64,000 bases of DNA, from contig JAAFJY010000001.1 in NCBI GenBank assembly GCA_013299105.1, positions 328,978 to 392,977 of the forward strand, given 5' to 3'. Position numbers and translations under genes: made by a program. Source of the DNA: Chitinophagales bacterium. GTDB lineage: Bacteria > Bacteroidota > Bacteroidia > Chitinophagales > Saprospiraceae. The notes below the pieces were generated by a model. That model was not told the origin of the DNA and searched no databases. It worked only from the letters and a program-made list of their open reading frames with translations. This document shows, piece by piece, positions 25,230 through 34,811 of this stretch; within the stretch, counting starts at the first letter, position 1; every line of letters starts with the position of its first letter.

Positions 25230-26096
25230 ATGCGTCAACTGAAGATTACGAACAAGATTACGGCTCGGGAGAGCTTGGCACTGGACAAATACTTGAATGA
25301 CATTGGCAAGATACCAATGTTGACTGCCGAAGACGAAACGGAGCTGGCTCGCCGTATTCGCGAAGGGGATCAGGAAGCTTTGAACAAACTGACCCGTGCC
25401 AACCTGCGCTTTGTCGTATCCGTAGCCAAACAGTACCAAAACCAAGGCTTGTCGCTCAGCGACCTCATCAACGAGGGCAACGTGGGCTTGATGAAAGCCG
25501 CCAAACGTTTTGACGAAACCAAAGGCTTTAAGTTTATCTCTTACGCGGTATGGTGGATCCGCCAGTCCATTCTGCAAGCCATTGTTGAATATTCCCGCAT
25601 TGTACGCCTGCCCCTCAATAAGGTAGGGTCATATAACAAGGTGAACGAGGCTTACCTCAGTTTCATTCAAGAATATGAGCGTGAGCCGACTAATTCAGAA
25701 TTGGCCGATGTGTTGCAAATGACCGAAAAAGAAGTGGCCAACATGTTGCGCAGCAATGGACGCCACATATCGGTCGATGCGCCGATCAGTGGAGAGGATG
25801 GCGACTCTACCATGTTGGACATGATTTCGGGTGAAGGAAACCTGGAACCTGACACGGCTTTGATGGAGCAGTCGCTCAAAGAAGAGGTGAAACAAGGTTT
25901 GTCGATCCTCAATATCCGCGAAGTGGAAGTTTTGTCGGCGTATTATGGATTAGATGGCAACAAACCACTGACTTTGGAAGAAATCGGCGAATTGTTTGGC
26001 CTGACTCGCGAACGGGTGCGCCAAATCAAAGAACGTGCTATTCGCCGTTTGAGGAAGTCTTACAACCGCAATAACCTACGCTCCTATCTAGGCTAA
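25230..26096 (+). CDS. rpoD: housekeeping RNA polymerase sigma factor
   Basis: A 288-residue primary sigma factor of the compact Bacteroidota type, which lacks region 1.1 and the non-conserved insert. Region 1.2 is [19 protein letters not shown], region 2 contains [23 protein letters not shown] and the -10-recognising [14 protein letters not shown], region 3 VRLPLNKVG, and region 4 the helix-turn-helix [28 protein letters not shown]. The protein starts [11 protein letters not shown], as in many relatives. It stands alone with its own promoter and a downstream stem-loop. Confidence 0.97.
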   Translation: MRQLKITNKITARESLALDKYLNDIGKIPMLTAEDETELARRIREGDQEALNKLTRANLRFVVSVAKQYQNQGLSLSDLINEGNVGLMKAAKRFDETKGFKFISYAVWWIRQSILQAIVEYSRIVRLPLNKVGSYNKVNEAYLSFIQEYEREPTNSELADVLQMTEKEVANMLRSNGRHISVDAPISGEDGDSTMLDMISGEGNLEPDTALMEQSLKEEVKQGLSILNIREVEVLSAYYGLDGNKPLTLEEIGELFGLTRERVRQIKERAIRRLRKSYNRNNLRSYLG

Positions 26097-26130
26097 TCAG
26101 GTAGCCTTTGGGGCTCTTTTTTCATAATAG

Positions 26131-26195
26131 TTGAGCTAAAACAAGGTAAACGTATTTGCTAAATCCAAATCCGTTTACCTTATTTTTTATGCTCC
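26131..26195 (+). terminator. family E hairpin, likely rpoD terminator
   Basis: AAGGTAAACG (26143-26152) pairs perfectly with CGTTTACCTT (26172-26181), followed by ATTTTTTATGC. The outer bases GAGCTAAAA and TTTTTATGCTC extend the symmetry. A larger relative of this element is at 36832-36959. An additional isolated end (TTTTAGCTAAAATAAAATGG) is at 26305-26324. Nothing else was seen in 26196-26451. Confidence 0.7.
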
Positions 26196-26451
26196 CTTGC
26201 TGATTGATAGAGATGAAAAGGTAAAAAGTATTGACACGCTTAACACTTTCATTCAAAAACTCATTTTTGATGGTTTAGCGAACTTGAAAACGCTGTACTA
26301 AATATTTTAGCTAAAATAAAATGGACGTATTTGCTTTTGAGGGAATAGTGGCGTTCACTCCGAACCCTACGCAACCCAGCATTGTTACTCCCAAAGCAAC
26401 TATTCGTCAAAGTCATGCTTTTTACCAGTTTTTTAGACCTTTGCCTCCTGC

Positions 26452-27786
26452 ATGAAAAGATCCGACATCGCGTATCAAGTCTACGAGGTTGAACTCACAC
26501 CCCGCGAACTGAGCCGACTCCGCAGCCAATTGTTTAATTGGTTGCCGAAATTCGATACTTTTTGTCTGCTCGATTCGCATGGCAATGAGCAGGATCCTTA
26601 TGCCAATTACGACTTGTTGTTGGGTTTGGGCAAACTCGAAGAAGTCAAAACTTGGGCAGGTGATGATGCTTTTGAAAATCTAGAGGCCTTTCAAGGGGCT
26701 TACCAAGAGCATTTTTTATTCGGCTACCTGGGTTATGACCTGAAAAACGAGCTGGAAGAACTTCGTTCTCACAAGCGCGATCCGCTGGGTTTCCCAGACC
26801 TGCATTTTTTCTTGCCCGAGCACCGCATTTGGCTGAAAAATGGCCGCTTAAACATCGCGTCGGCTACGGCCAGTCCACAGGATTTGTACACCCAGTTGTG
26901 GCAAAAAAACAACAGCCCTTGTAGGATTACCCCCCCAATCTCCTCGCTGAAAGCGAGCATGGACCAAGAAGATTACCTGCAAAAAGTGGAAAAAATTCGG
27001 CAGCACATCGCCCTCGGCGACATTTACGAAATGAATTTTTGCCAGGAATTCGCGGCCAAGGGGGCAGAAATCGACCCTTTTGCGGTATATGCTCGCCTGA
27101 GCGGCATCGCCCGTACACCATTTGGGGCTTTTTACCGCGAGGGATCGCGATTTTTGTTGTGCGCCAGCCCGGAACGGTTTTTGCAGAAAAAAGGAAAGAA
27201 CTTGATTTCACAACCCATCAAGGGAACCATCCGGCGTGGAAAAACCGAAGCGGAAGACCTGCAACTGCGCCAAACCCTGCTGCACAGCCCCAAAAACCGC
27301 TCCGAAAACGTAATGATCGTGGACCTAGTACGCAATGACTTGTCTAAAACCTGCGTAACAGGCTCGGTAAAAGTGCAGGAACTCTGTGAAATTTACAGTT
27401 TTGCCAACGTGCACCAGATGATTTCGACGGTGGTGGGGGACTTGCGGCCCGACAAGTCGCCGATCGAAGCGATCAAACAAGCTTTTCCGATGGGTTCGAT
27501 GACCGGAGCACCCAAATTGCGCAGCATGCAACTGATTGAGCGCTACGAAAACCGCAAGCGTGGATTGTATTCCGGGGCCTTGGGCTATTTCGCTCCAGGC
27601 GGCGATTTCGATTTCAATGTGGTGATCCGCAGTTTGTTTTACCACCAACAAAAGCAATACCTGGCCTTGCAAGTAGGTGGGGCCATCGTCTTCGACTCCG
27701 ACCCGATGGATGAATACAACGAATGTATGCTCAAGGCCGAAACAATGAATCGTGCGCTGGAGCAACCTGAATCACTCCCTACTTAA
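26452..27786 (+). CDS. pabB: aminodeoxychorismate synthase component I
   Basis: A 444-residue chorismate-binding enzyme that aminates chorismate to 4-amino-4-deoxychorismate for p-aminobenzoate and folate. The PIKGT motif at residues 255-259 has lysine (K257) where anthranilate synthases carry PIAGT; this lysine marks the PabB mechanism. Other family motifs are CQEFAAKG-like region, LCASPERFL, ENVMIVDLVRNDLSK, HQMISTVVG, SMTGAPKLRSMQLIE and AGGAIVFDSDP-type ending. The glutamine amidotransferase partner PabA and lyase PabC are not in the window. It sits alone, convergent with glgB. folA, another folate gene, is 8 kb away. Confidence 0.9.
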   Translation: MKRSDIAYQVYEVELTPRELSRLRSQLFNWLPKFDTFCLLDSHGNEQDPYANYDLLLGLGKLEEVKTWAGDDAFENLEAFQGAYQEHFLFGYLGYDLKNELEELRSHKRDPLGFPDLHFFLPEHRIWLKNGRLNIASATASPQDLYTQLWQKNNSPCRITPPISSLKASMDQEDYLQKVEKIRQHIALGDIYEMNFCQEFAAKGAEIDPFAVYARLSGIARTPFGAFYREGSRFLLCASPERFLQKKGKNLISQPIKGTIRRGKTEAEDLQLRQTLLHSPKNRSENVMIVDLVRNDLSKTCVTGSVKVQELCEIYSFANVHQMISTVVGDLRPDKSPIEAIKQAFPMGSMTGAPKLRSMQLIERYENRKRGLYSGALGYFAPGGDFDFNVVIRSLFYHQQKQYLALQVGGAIVFDSDPMDEYNECMLKAETMNRALEQPESLPT

Positions 27787-27810
27787 ACAACTGATCAGGT
27801 CTTTTCTTTT

Positions 27811-27842
27811 CAACCCTTCAACTTTTCAACCCTTCAACTTTC
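27811..27842. repeat. 16-bp tandem doublet (family C)
   Basis: Two tandem 16-bp units (CAACCCTTCAACTTTT, then the same with one change at the end). The reverse complement reads GTTGAAGGGTTG, the same motif class as 20390-20421. It fills most of the 65-bp gap between the convergent stops of pabB and glgB. Confidence 0.85.
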
Positions 27843-27851
27843 CAACTAAGT

Positions 27852-29756
27852 TCAGTCTCGCTTGAACACCAAAAGCCCCAAGGCTGGCACCTGGATTTCG
27901 ATCGAGTAATCGCGGCCATCCCATTCCTTTTTATCGGCTTTGACGGTGGTATTCATGGCGTCTCCAGTACCGTGGTAAGCAGGATCGTTGCTATTGAGCA
28001 CTTCGGTCCATTTGCCTTTGTGGGGTACTCCCATGCGGTAAGCTTCGAAGGGATTGGGTGTAAAATTGCAGACCACCACCAAGTCGTCTTTGGGGTCCTC
28101 GCCATGGCGAATGTAGGTCAGTACACTTTTTTCCCAATCGCTGTGGTTGATCCATTCAAAACCTTCGGCTTTGAATTGCTTTTCATACAGCGCAGGGTAT
28201 TGTTTGTAAAACGCGTTGAGGGCTTTGGTCCATTCCTGCACGCCTTTGTGCGGGCCAAATTCGGTGAGCCACCATTCCAGGCCACGCTCAATGTTCCACT
28301 CCGAAGTTTGGCCAAATTCACCGCCCATGAACACCAACTTGGTGCCAGGGTGGGTGTACATGTAGCCAAAAAGCAGGCGAAGGTTGGCAAAACGTTGCCA
28401 CTCATCGCCGGGCATGCGGTCGATCAGCGGGCCTTTGCCGTGCACCACCTCATCGTGAGAAAGGGGCAACATGAAATTTTCGCTGAAGGCATAAACCAAA
28501 CTGAAAGTAATGTCACCATGGTGGTATTTGCGGTGAACAGGTTCGCGCTTGAAGTAGTTGAGCGTGTCGTGCATCCAACCCATCATCCATTTTTGGCCAA
28601 AACCCAGGCCACCTGCATACACCGGGGCTGAAACACCACTGAAGGCCGTCGATTCCTCGGCAATGGTGATGGCATCCGGGAATTCGCGGTACACCATCGT
28701 ATTGAACTCCCGCAAGAAACTGATGGCTTCCAGGTTTTCTTTTCCGCCGTATTGGTTCGGAATCCACTGCCCTTCTTCGCGTGAATAATCGAGGTAAAGC
28801 ATCGAGGCTACTGCATCCACCCGCAGGCCGTCGGCATGGAAACATTCCAGCCAAAACAGCGCATTGCTGATTAGGAAATTACGAACCTCATTGCGACCGA
28901 GATTGTAAATGGCACTTTTCCAATCGGGGTGAAAACCCTGGCGTGGATCGGCGTGCTCGTACAAGGCAGAACCATCGAATTCGGCCAAGCCATGTGCATC
29001 AGTCGGAAAATGCGAGGGCACCCAATCGAGGATCACCCCAATGCCCTCTTGGTGCAGGCGATCCACGAGGTACATGAAGTCTTGCGGCGTACCAAAACGG
29101 CTGGTCGGCGCAAAATAGCCAGTGAGCTGATACCCCCAAGACGGGAAATAAGGGTGCTCCATCACGGGCAAAAACTCGATGTGGGTATAGCCCATTTCTT
29201 TGATGTAAGCGCTGAGTTCTTCCGCCGTTTCGCGGTAATTCAGTGATTCTGACCCGCCTGCCTTTTTGCGCCAAGTGCCAAGGTGGACTTCATAAACCGA
29301 GTATGGTTGTGGCTTGTTGGCCATTTCCTTGCGCTGGTCGAGCCATTTTTGGTCTTTCCACTTGTAGTCGTGGTCCCACACAATCGATGCAGTGCGTGGG
29401 GGAATTTCCCAAAACCAGGCGTAAGGGTCGCCTTTTTCGAGGTGCCGACCATTGTGGGCCTGGATATGGTATTTGTACAAAGTGCCTTTGTCCAAGCCAG
29501 GGATAAAGCCTTCCCAAATGCCGGAGCCATCCCAACGTGGGTGCAGCGAATGCTCAGTAGCGTTCCAGAAATTGAAATTGCCCACCACTGACACTTGGCG
29601 TGCGTTGGGTGCCCAAACGGAGAAATAGACTCCTTTCTGGCCATCGACTTCGATGATGTGACTGCCCATTTTTTCGTAAATCCGAAAATGGGTACCCGAT
29701 TTGAAAAGGTAGATATCGTATTCAGTGAACAGGCTGTGGCTAATGACTTTGCTCAT
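27852..29756 (-). CDS. glgB: 1,4-alpha-glucan branching enzyme
   Basis: A 634-residue GH13 enzyme that forms alpha-1,6 branches in glycogen. An N-terminal CBM48 module (FSVWAPNARQVSVVGNFNFW) is followed by the TIM barrel: VILDWVPSHFPTDAHGL, nucleophile region GLRVDAVASMLYLDYSR, acid/base AEESTAF, and LSHDEVVHGKG, then the C-terminal beta domain. Length and motif order are as in other short-N-terminus GlgB proteins. No glgC, glgA or glgP gene lies nearby, so it is a stand-alone locus. Convergent with pabB. Confidence 0.97.
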   Translation of the reverse strand: MSKVISHSLFTEYDIYLFKSGTHFRIYEKMGSHIIEVDGQKGVYFSVWAPNARQVSVVGNFNFWNATEHSLHPRWDGSGIWEGFIPGLDKGTLYKYHIQAHNGRHLEKGDPYAWFWEIPPRTASIVWDHDYKWKDQKWLDQRKEMANKPQPYSVYEVHLGTWRKKAGGSESLNYRETAEELSAYIKEMGYTHIEFLPVMEHPYFPSWGYQLTGYFAPTSRFGTPQDFMYLVDRLHQEGIGVILDWVPSHFPTDAHGLAEFDGSALYEHADPRQGFHPDWKSAIYNLGRNEVRNFLISNALFWLECFHADGLRVDAVASMLYLDYSREEGQWIPNQYGGKENLEAISFLREFNTMVYREFPDAITIAEESTAFSGVSAPVYAGGLGFGQKWMMGWMHDTLNYFKREPVHRKYHHGDITFSLVYAFSENFMLPLSHDEVVHGKGPLIDRMPGDEWQRFANLRLLFGYMYTHPGTKLVFMGGEFGQTSEWNIERGLEWWLTEFGPHKGVQEWTKALNAFYKQYPALYEKQFKAEGFEWINHSDWEKSVLTYIRHGEDPKDDLVVVCNFTPNPFEAYRMGVPHKGKWTEVLNSNDPAYHGTGDAMNTTVKADKKEWDGRDYSIEIQVPALGLLVFKRD

Positions 29757-30178
29757 ACATTTGGGTTTCGGGTTGGCTCATTACTTGAACCACTCGTCAA
29801 GCAAATATAAAAATCTGCACCTAAGTAACAGCCACAAGTAACGATTCTTTTTTCAGAAGACTGATTATGTTCAAAAACAGCACTTCTTTGGGGCTAAACA
29901 AGCTGCTTTTGGGGCTCAAAAATAAAGCAGCAAACTTTTAATGCCCTTTTTGCAAAAAACTCCACATTTTTTTCCTTCTTTTGCGTGCGGAAAAACGCGC
30001 TTATGCTTTTGCAATCAGGTATTTAGCCGTAAAAATATGTACGTATTGTGCAATTTACCTGGCCTTAGCGGCACAACATGCCTGCTAAAGTGGCGTTCGA
30101 GGACAAAGCAAAAACTTGGCCTATCACAATAGGTTGAGTTTTTACGAAAAATTAAATCACTTTTGGCAAAAGACATTG
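29757..30178. other. gene-free region upstream of mreB
   Basis: About 420 bp between the divergent glgB and mreB starts. It must hold both promoters, but no exact Bacteroidota promoter or repeat family member was identified. Several runs of T and A occur around 29935-29975. Short open frames here are not supported. Confidence 0.5.
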
Positions 30179-31213
30179 ATGAAACTGTTCGACTTTTTCA
30201 AATTCAAACAAGAACTAGCCATTGACTTGGGTACCGCCAATACCTTGATTATACAAGATGGGGATGTTGTAGTGGATGAGCCATCAATTGTGGCCCTGGA
30301 CCGTAATGGAGAAGTAATCGCCGTAGGCAAGCGTGCGATGCAAATGCACGAGAAAACACACGATAAAATCAAAACCATCCGCCCATTGAAAGACGGTGTA
30401 ATTGCCGATTTCGACGCTGCGGAAAAAATGATCAAGGGCTTCATCGAGCTCATCGATGGCCGCCGCAAGATGTTTTCTCACATGAAAATGGTGATTTGTA
30501 TCCCTTCGGGCATCACCGAAGTGGAAAAACGCGCCGTTTTTGAATCAGCCGACCACGTTGACTCTAAAGAAACTTACCTCATTCATGAGCCCATGGCCGC
30601 TGCCCTGGGTATCGGCCTGGATGTGGAAGAACCAGAAGGCAACATGATCATCGACATCGGCGGAGGTACCACCGAGATCGCGGTGATTGCCCTGGCAGGT
30701 ATCGTTTGCGACGAATCGATCCGTACTGCTGGCGACGAACTCACTGCTGACATCGTGAGCTATATGCGCCGCCAACACAATATCCAAATTGGCGAACGCA
30801 CCGCTGAACAGATAAAAATTCACGTAGGTTCAGCCCTACATGAATTGGAGGACGAGCCAGAGGATTATGCTGTAAATGGCCGCGACTTGATGACGGGAAT
30901 CCCCAAACAAGTCAAGGTCAACTACCGCGAAATTTCCTTGGCCATCGACAAGTCGATCATCAAGATCGAAGATGCAGTACTGCGTGCCCTGGAATCCACT
31001 CCGCCAGAATTGGCCTCCGATATTTTTAGAACGGGCCTGTACCTAACTGGTGGCGGTGCCTTGTTGCGGGGCTTGGACAAGCGCCTTTCGCTGCGTACCA
31101 AGCTGCCTGTACACATTGCACATGACCCATTGCGGGCAGTAGTACGTGGCACAGGCTTGGCTTTGGCCAATACTGGGCGCTACTCTTTCTTGATCGACCG
31201 CAAGAGCCTTTAG
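30179..31213 (+). CDS. mreB: rod-shape-determining protein MreB
   Basis: A 344-residue actin-like filament protein that guides lateral cell-wall synthesis. The ATG at 30179 gives the family start MKLFDFFKFKQELAIDLGTANTLI with the phosphate-1 loop DLGTANT. Later come IADFDAAEKMIKGFI, PSGITEVEKRAV, the phosphate-2 motif DIGGGTTEIAVI and the adenosine motif TGGGALLRGLD. An upstream in-frame start would add 21 unrelated residues. The stop codon TAG is formed by the first bases of a family D repeat element. mreC follows after 265 bp instead of being closely spaced. Confidence 0.97.
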   Translation: MKLFDFFKFKQELAIDLGTANTLIIQDGDVVVDEPSIVALDRNGEVIAVGKRAMQMHEKTHDKIKTIRPLKDGVIADFDAAEKMIKGFIELIDGRRKMFSHMKMVICIPSGITEVEKRAVFESADHVDSKETYLIHEPMAAALGIGLDVEEPEGNMIIDIGGGTTEIAVIALAGIVCDESIRTAGDELTADIVSYMRRQHNIQIGERTAEQIKIHVGSALHELEDEPEDYAVNGRDLMTGIPKQVKVNYREISLAIDKSIIKIEDAVLRALESTPPELASDIFRTGLYLTGGGALLRGLDKRLSLRTKLPVHIAHDPLRAVVRGTGLALANTGRYSFLIDRKSL

Positions 31214-31380
31214 AGTATGTTTAAAAATTTTTGCTTGGCCCAAAATGGCTCCGCCTAAGTCTTGATTTACGCCGTTCCAAAAATGCTCATTATGCGCTGC
31301 ATAACTCCGCTTTTTGCGCCTCGACTAGCCGAAAACGTGCCCATTTTTGACTTCAATCCTAAATTTAAACATCCTCTTAA
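31210..31380 (-). repeat. family D element with terminal inverted repeats (copy 2)
   Basis: The ends TTAGAGTATGTTTAAA (from 31210) and TTTAAACATCCTCTTAA (to 31380) are imperfect inverses. The interior is homologous to 24827-25005 in reverse orientation, including GGCTAGTCGAGGCGC and the palindrome TTATGCAGCGCATAA. The left end overlaps the mreB stop codon at 31211-31213. Confidence 0.8.
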
Positions 31381-31402
31381 TTGCACTCTTTGAGGCAAAA
31401 AT

Positions 31403-31447
31403 GAAGTTCCAGGCTGAAAAATGATATTATTTTGAGTCTGGAACTTC
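31403..31447 (+). terminator. stem-loop in the mreB-mreC gap
   Basis: GAAGTTCCAG (31403-31412) and CTGGAACTTC (31438-31447) form a perfect 10-bp stem with a 25-nt AT-rich loop, 31 bp before the mreC start. No T run follows, so it may be an mRNA processing or attenuation structure rather than a full terminator. Confidence 0.5.
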
Positions 31448-31478
31448 GTCGTTATTGCCCTATTCTTTTCCGTTTGCA

Positions 31479-32354
31479 ATGAACACCCTGCTGAAATTAC
31501 TCACAAGGCTGCATCCGCTACTTCTTTTGCTCATTTTGTTGAGCATCAGCCTCTCACTGATCGTGCGATTCAACGAGAACCAGGGAGCCATTGCCAGCAA
31601 CTCTACCAATGCGGTGGTCAGCAGGATTTATTCGGTGGTCGATATGATGACGGGTTTTTTTACCCAAGCCAGGGAAATCCGGGAATTGCAGGAAGAAAAT
31701 GCCAAACTTCGCGCACAGTTGCCAACTGGCCTTACGACCTCAGCCGAAAGAGATACTTTCCAGCGCAACCTCGACTCGAATGTCACGGCGATTTACACCT
31801 ACATTCCAGCTCAGGTGATCAACAACTCGATCAATCGCAAAAATAACTACATCACCCTCAACCGAGGAACTGCAGACGGAGTAGAAGAAGGGATGGGTGT
31901 AATCACTCCCAACGGTGTTTTGGGGGTGGTGCGTCAGGTACGTAAAAACTACTGCCTGATCATGTCTGTTTTGCACAGTCAGAATCGCATAAGTGCGCAA
32001 ATCAAAGGCAAAGAAATTTATGGCTCACTGGTTTGGGATGGCCAGGATCCTCGCTATGCTCAACTGATCGACATCCCTAAACACCACAAAATCAAAGCCA
32101 ATGGGCTGTTCAAAAGGAAAGGCCAAAAACCATTAGAAATCCCTGGAGACTTGGTAGAAACTTCTGGTTTTTCGGCCTATTATCCCCCCAAAATTGCCAT
32201 TGGAGAGGTTCATCGGTATTGGACCGAACCAGGAAGCCCTTCGACAACCGTCCAAGTGAAACTGAACAATGACTTGAGTACCGTGCGCAATGCATACATT
32301 GTAGTACACAAAGACAGGATAGAACTTAAGCATTTGGAAGCTCAACAAAAATGA
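31479..32354 (+). CDS. mreC: rod-shape-determining protein MreC
   Basis: A 291-residue inner-membrane protein with one N-terminal transmembrane helix (LLLLLILLSISLSLIVRF), a coiled coil around residues 55-80 (EIRELQEENAKLRAQL) and a periplasmic beta domain with GTADGVEEGMGVITPNGVLGVV and SRISAQIKG-like elements typical of MreC. It links MreB to the elongasome enzymes. The start at 31479 is preferred to an ATG 8 codons upstream because it gives the usual MNTLLKLL opening. The mreD start overlaps its stop (ATGA). Confidence 0.93.
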   Translation: MNTLLKLLTRLHPLLLLLILLSISLSLIVRFNENQGAIASNSTNAVVSRIYSVVDMMTGFFTQAREIRELQEENAKLRAQLPTGLTTSAERDTFQRNLDSNVTAIYTYIPAQVINNSINRKNNYITLNRGTADGVEEGMGVITPNGVLGVVRQVRKNYCLIMSVLHSQNRISAQIKGKEIYGSLVWDGQDPRYAQLIDIPKHHKIKANGLFKRKGQKPLEIPGDLVETSGFSAYYPPKIAIGEVHRYWTEPGSPSTTVQVKLNNDLSTVRNAYIVVHKDRIELKHLEAQQK

Positions 32355-32881
32355 ACAACAGCCCTTTACGCATAGCACTGCGCTACTTGGCGCTTTACCT
32401 TTTGCAAGTAGTCATTTTCAAACAGATGACTATGCAGGTATCGGGCATTTATTCAGCTGAAATATTTGTTTTTCCCTTGTTTCTCGCCATGTTGCCCTCA
32501 CGTACCCCCATCCAATTGGGCATGCTGATTGGTTTTTTTGGCGGCTTGTTGCTTGATATCGCTTACGATACTTTGGGGGTGCAGGCCGCAGCGGGGGTAT
32601 TCTGCGCCTTCTGTATGCCTTGGGCGCTGAGGCAAGTGGAGCCCAAAGGTGGATTTGGCAATGAAATCACCCCATCCATTCAAACCTTGGGATTGCGGCC
32701 TTTTTTCGTTTATTATGCTTGGGTGCTCTTGTTTTTTGTCATTTTCTACTATTCCATGTTGGAATTTAGTCCTTACTACTTCGTCCGAATTCTGATAAAA
32801 AGTGTTTTGACTTATATTGGTTCTCTGTTTTTTGGTGTACTTTTATCTACCTTGTTCAGGTCTTGGGAAAAAGTACGTTAA
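32351..32881 (+). CDS. mreD: rod-shape-determining protein MreD
   Basis: A 176-residue integral membrane protein with five or so hydrophobic helices and no extensive soluble domain, as in MreD. It is recognised mainly by context: an ATGA overlap with mreC and mrdA 30 bp downstream, plus the RTPIQLGMLIGFFGGLLLDI segment seen in family members. It forms part of the elongasome membrane complex with MreC and PBP2. Confidence 0.85.
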   Translation: MNNSPLRIALRYLALYLLQVVIFKQMTMQVSGIYSAEIFVFPLFLAMLPSRTPIQLGMLIGFFGGLLLDIAYDTLGVQAAAGVFCAFCMPWALRQVEPKGGFGNEITPSIQTLGLRPFFVYYAWVLLFFVIFYYSMLEFSPYYFVRILIKSVLTYIGSLFFGVLLSTLFRSWEKVR

Positions 32882-32911
32882 TCTGTTGTATTTCATCGAT
32901 AAACACCTGCT

Positions 32912-34804
32912 ATGGATGCACTTAATCGCCAACGCACCATCCAGTTTTTCTTTGTTTTTGCAGCAGCAATGCTCCTGTTGAAGGCATTCCAACTACAGGT
33001 TTACAAAAACTGGAAGGAGGGCAATACCATCACGGGCGCTGTTTACCGCAAAACAGTGTACCCGGCGCGTGGTCTAATCTACGATCGCAAAGACAAGCTA
33101 TTGGTTGTTAACAACCCAGCTTACGACCTGATGGTCACTGTAGATCAGATGGACAAAGGCATGGTTGAGGGTACGAGTTGGAAAAAAATCAAGCGCTTCT
33201 GCGACCTGACCAATACCCCTTTTGAGGAATACAAAAAAGCCCTAAACCAGGACTTTAAAAGTGGCCGCTACTCCAGGTCAGTACCTTATGTTTTCAAAAG
33301 CAAGATATCTGCCAAAGAATTTGCCCGGTTCCAGGAAGCCCTGATCGAATTTCCGGGTTTCGAAATCGTGCTGCGGAGCGCCCGTGAATACCCCCGTCCC
33401 GTGGCGGCCCACCTACTGGGCTATATCCGCGAGGTGAATGGAGATGAAGTTGAAAAAAACAAAGACAAATACATCGCAGGTGACTACATCGGGGCCAGTG
33501 GTTTAGAAAAACAATACGAGGAACAATTGCGTGGCCAGAAAGGTTATGCCATGATCCTCAAAGATAAATTGGGCCGCCCGGTTGGAAAACACCAAGATGG
33601 AAAACAAGACATTCCTATGGTACCTGGTTTGGACCTCCACACCACCATAGACTTAGACTTGCAGGAATACGCCGAAGACCTGTTGCGCAATAAAAGAGCA
33701 GGTCTGGTGGCTATTGAGCCCAGAACTGGTGGCATCCTGGCCATGGTCAGCACCCCCAATTATGACCCCAACGATCTGGCCGTCACCAACGACAAGCGCG
33801 GCGATGTGTACAATGCGTTGCTCAAAGACCCCAATCAACCCTTGTTCAACCGTGCCATCATGGCCCAATATCCTCCCGGATCAATACACAAGACCGTTTT
33901 GGCTTTATCGGGCATGCAAATGGGCGTGTGGAATGTCAATCGCGGAGTGAGTTGCAGCCGAGGTTACTTCGTTGGCGGTGCCAAGTTGGGTTGCCACGGG
34001 CATCCTTATTGTAGCAATGTCAGCATGGGCATCCAGCATTCTTGCAACGCTTATTTTGTAACCGTTTTTCGTACCTTAATTGACCGCTACAACGAAAAAA
34101 CACCCCGTCGGGGCTTGAACGAGTTGAACGATTACCTCGCTCGCTTTGGCTACGGCAACAAATTAGGGGTGGATTATCCCGGCGAAAAAAGTGGAAACTA
34201 TCCCACTGTAGAACACTTTGACCAATGGTATAAAAACGATGGGCACTGGAAGTCGATCTGGATCCGCTCGTTGGGTATTGGCCAAGGAGAAATGTTGGGA
34301 ACCAATCTCCAATTTGCCAACTTGTGCTGCATCATCGCCAACAAAGGGTTCTATTATCGGCCTCATTTTGTGGATCACTTTGGTGAAAACGGTAAGCAGA
34401 CCGATATGAAATACCTTGAACGGATCAAAGTAAGGGTCGATGAAAAGCATTTTTACCCGGTCATTGAAGGCATGGAACAAGTGACCATTGCAGGCACCGC
34501 CCGCCGGGCTTTTATTCCTGATATTGCAATCTGTGGAAAAACGGGTACTGCCGAAAACTCAGGCAAAGACCACTCGATTTTTTTCTGCTTCGCACCCAAG
34601 AACAACCCCAAAATCGCAATGGCTGTTTATGTCGAAAACGCTGGCTTTGGGGGTTCAGTAGCTGCTCCAGTAGCCAGTTTGCTCATTGAGAAATACCTCA
34701 AAGGCGAAATCCGCAGCGCTGAACGCAAGTTCATGGAGAAGTCGATCCGGGAAAAAGACTTTTTGATTTACGAAAAGAAAGTGGCAGGTTTGGCCGCAAG
34801 ATAA
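32912..34804 (+). CDS. mrdA: penicillin-binding protein 2 (elongasome transpeptidase)
   Basis: A 630-residue class B PBP. A single N-terminal transmembrane helix (FFFVFAAAMLLLKAFQLQV) leads to the pedestal domain with ARGLIYDRKDKLLVVN. The transpeptidase domain holds SxxK in YPPGSIHKTV, SxN in QHSCNAYF, and KTG in CGKTGTAENSG. It crosslinks lateral peptidoglycan together with RodA. No rodA gene follows; the next gene, 7 bp on, is a CapA-family protein. Clear operon with mreC and mreD. Confidence 0.95.
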   Translation: MDALNRQRTIQFFFVFAAAMLLLKAFQLQVYKNWKEGNTITGAVYRKTVYPARGLIYDRKDKLLVVNNPAYDLMVTVDQMDKGMVEGTSWKKIKRFCDLTNTPFEEYKKALNQDFKSGRYSRSVPYVFKSKISAKEFARFQEALIEFPGFEIVLRSAREYPRPVAAHLLGYIREVNGDEVEKNKDKYIAGDYIGASGLEKQYEEQLRGQKGYAMILKDKLGRPVGKHQDGKQDIPMVPGLDLHTTIDLDLQEYAEDLLRNKRAGLVAIEPRTGGILAMVSTPNYDPNDLAVTNDKRGDVYNALLKDPNQPLFNRAIMAQYPPGSIHKTVLALSGMQMGVWNVNRGVSCSRGYFVGGAKLGCHGHPYCSNVSMGIQHSCNAYFVTVFRTLIDRYNEKTPRRGLNELNDYLARFGYGNKLGVDYPGEKSGNYPTVEHFDQWYKNDGHWKSIWIRSLGIGQGEMLGTNLQFANLCCIIANKGFYYRPHFVDHFGENGKQTDMKYLERIKVRVDEKHFYPVIEGMEQVTIAGTARRAFIPDIAICGKTGTAENSGKDHSIFFCFAPKNNPKIAMAVYVENAGFGGSVAAPVASLLIEKYLKGEIRSAERKFMEKSIREKDFLIYEKKVAGLAAR

Positions 34805-34811
34805 CTTTGGT

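Noticed and set aside
26452-27786. Anthranilate synthase component I (trpE)
   Set aside because: The active-site motif is PIKGT with lysine, as in PabB, instead of PIAGT; no trp genes are nearby.
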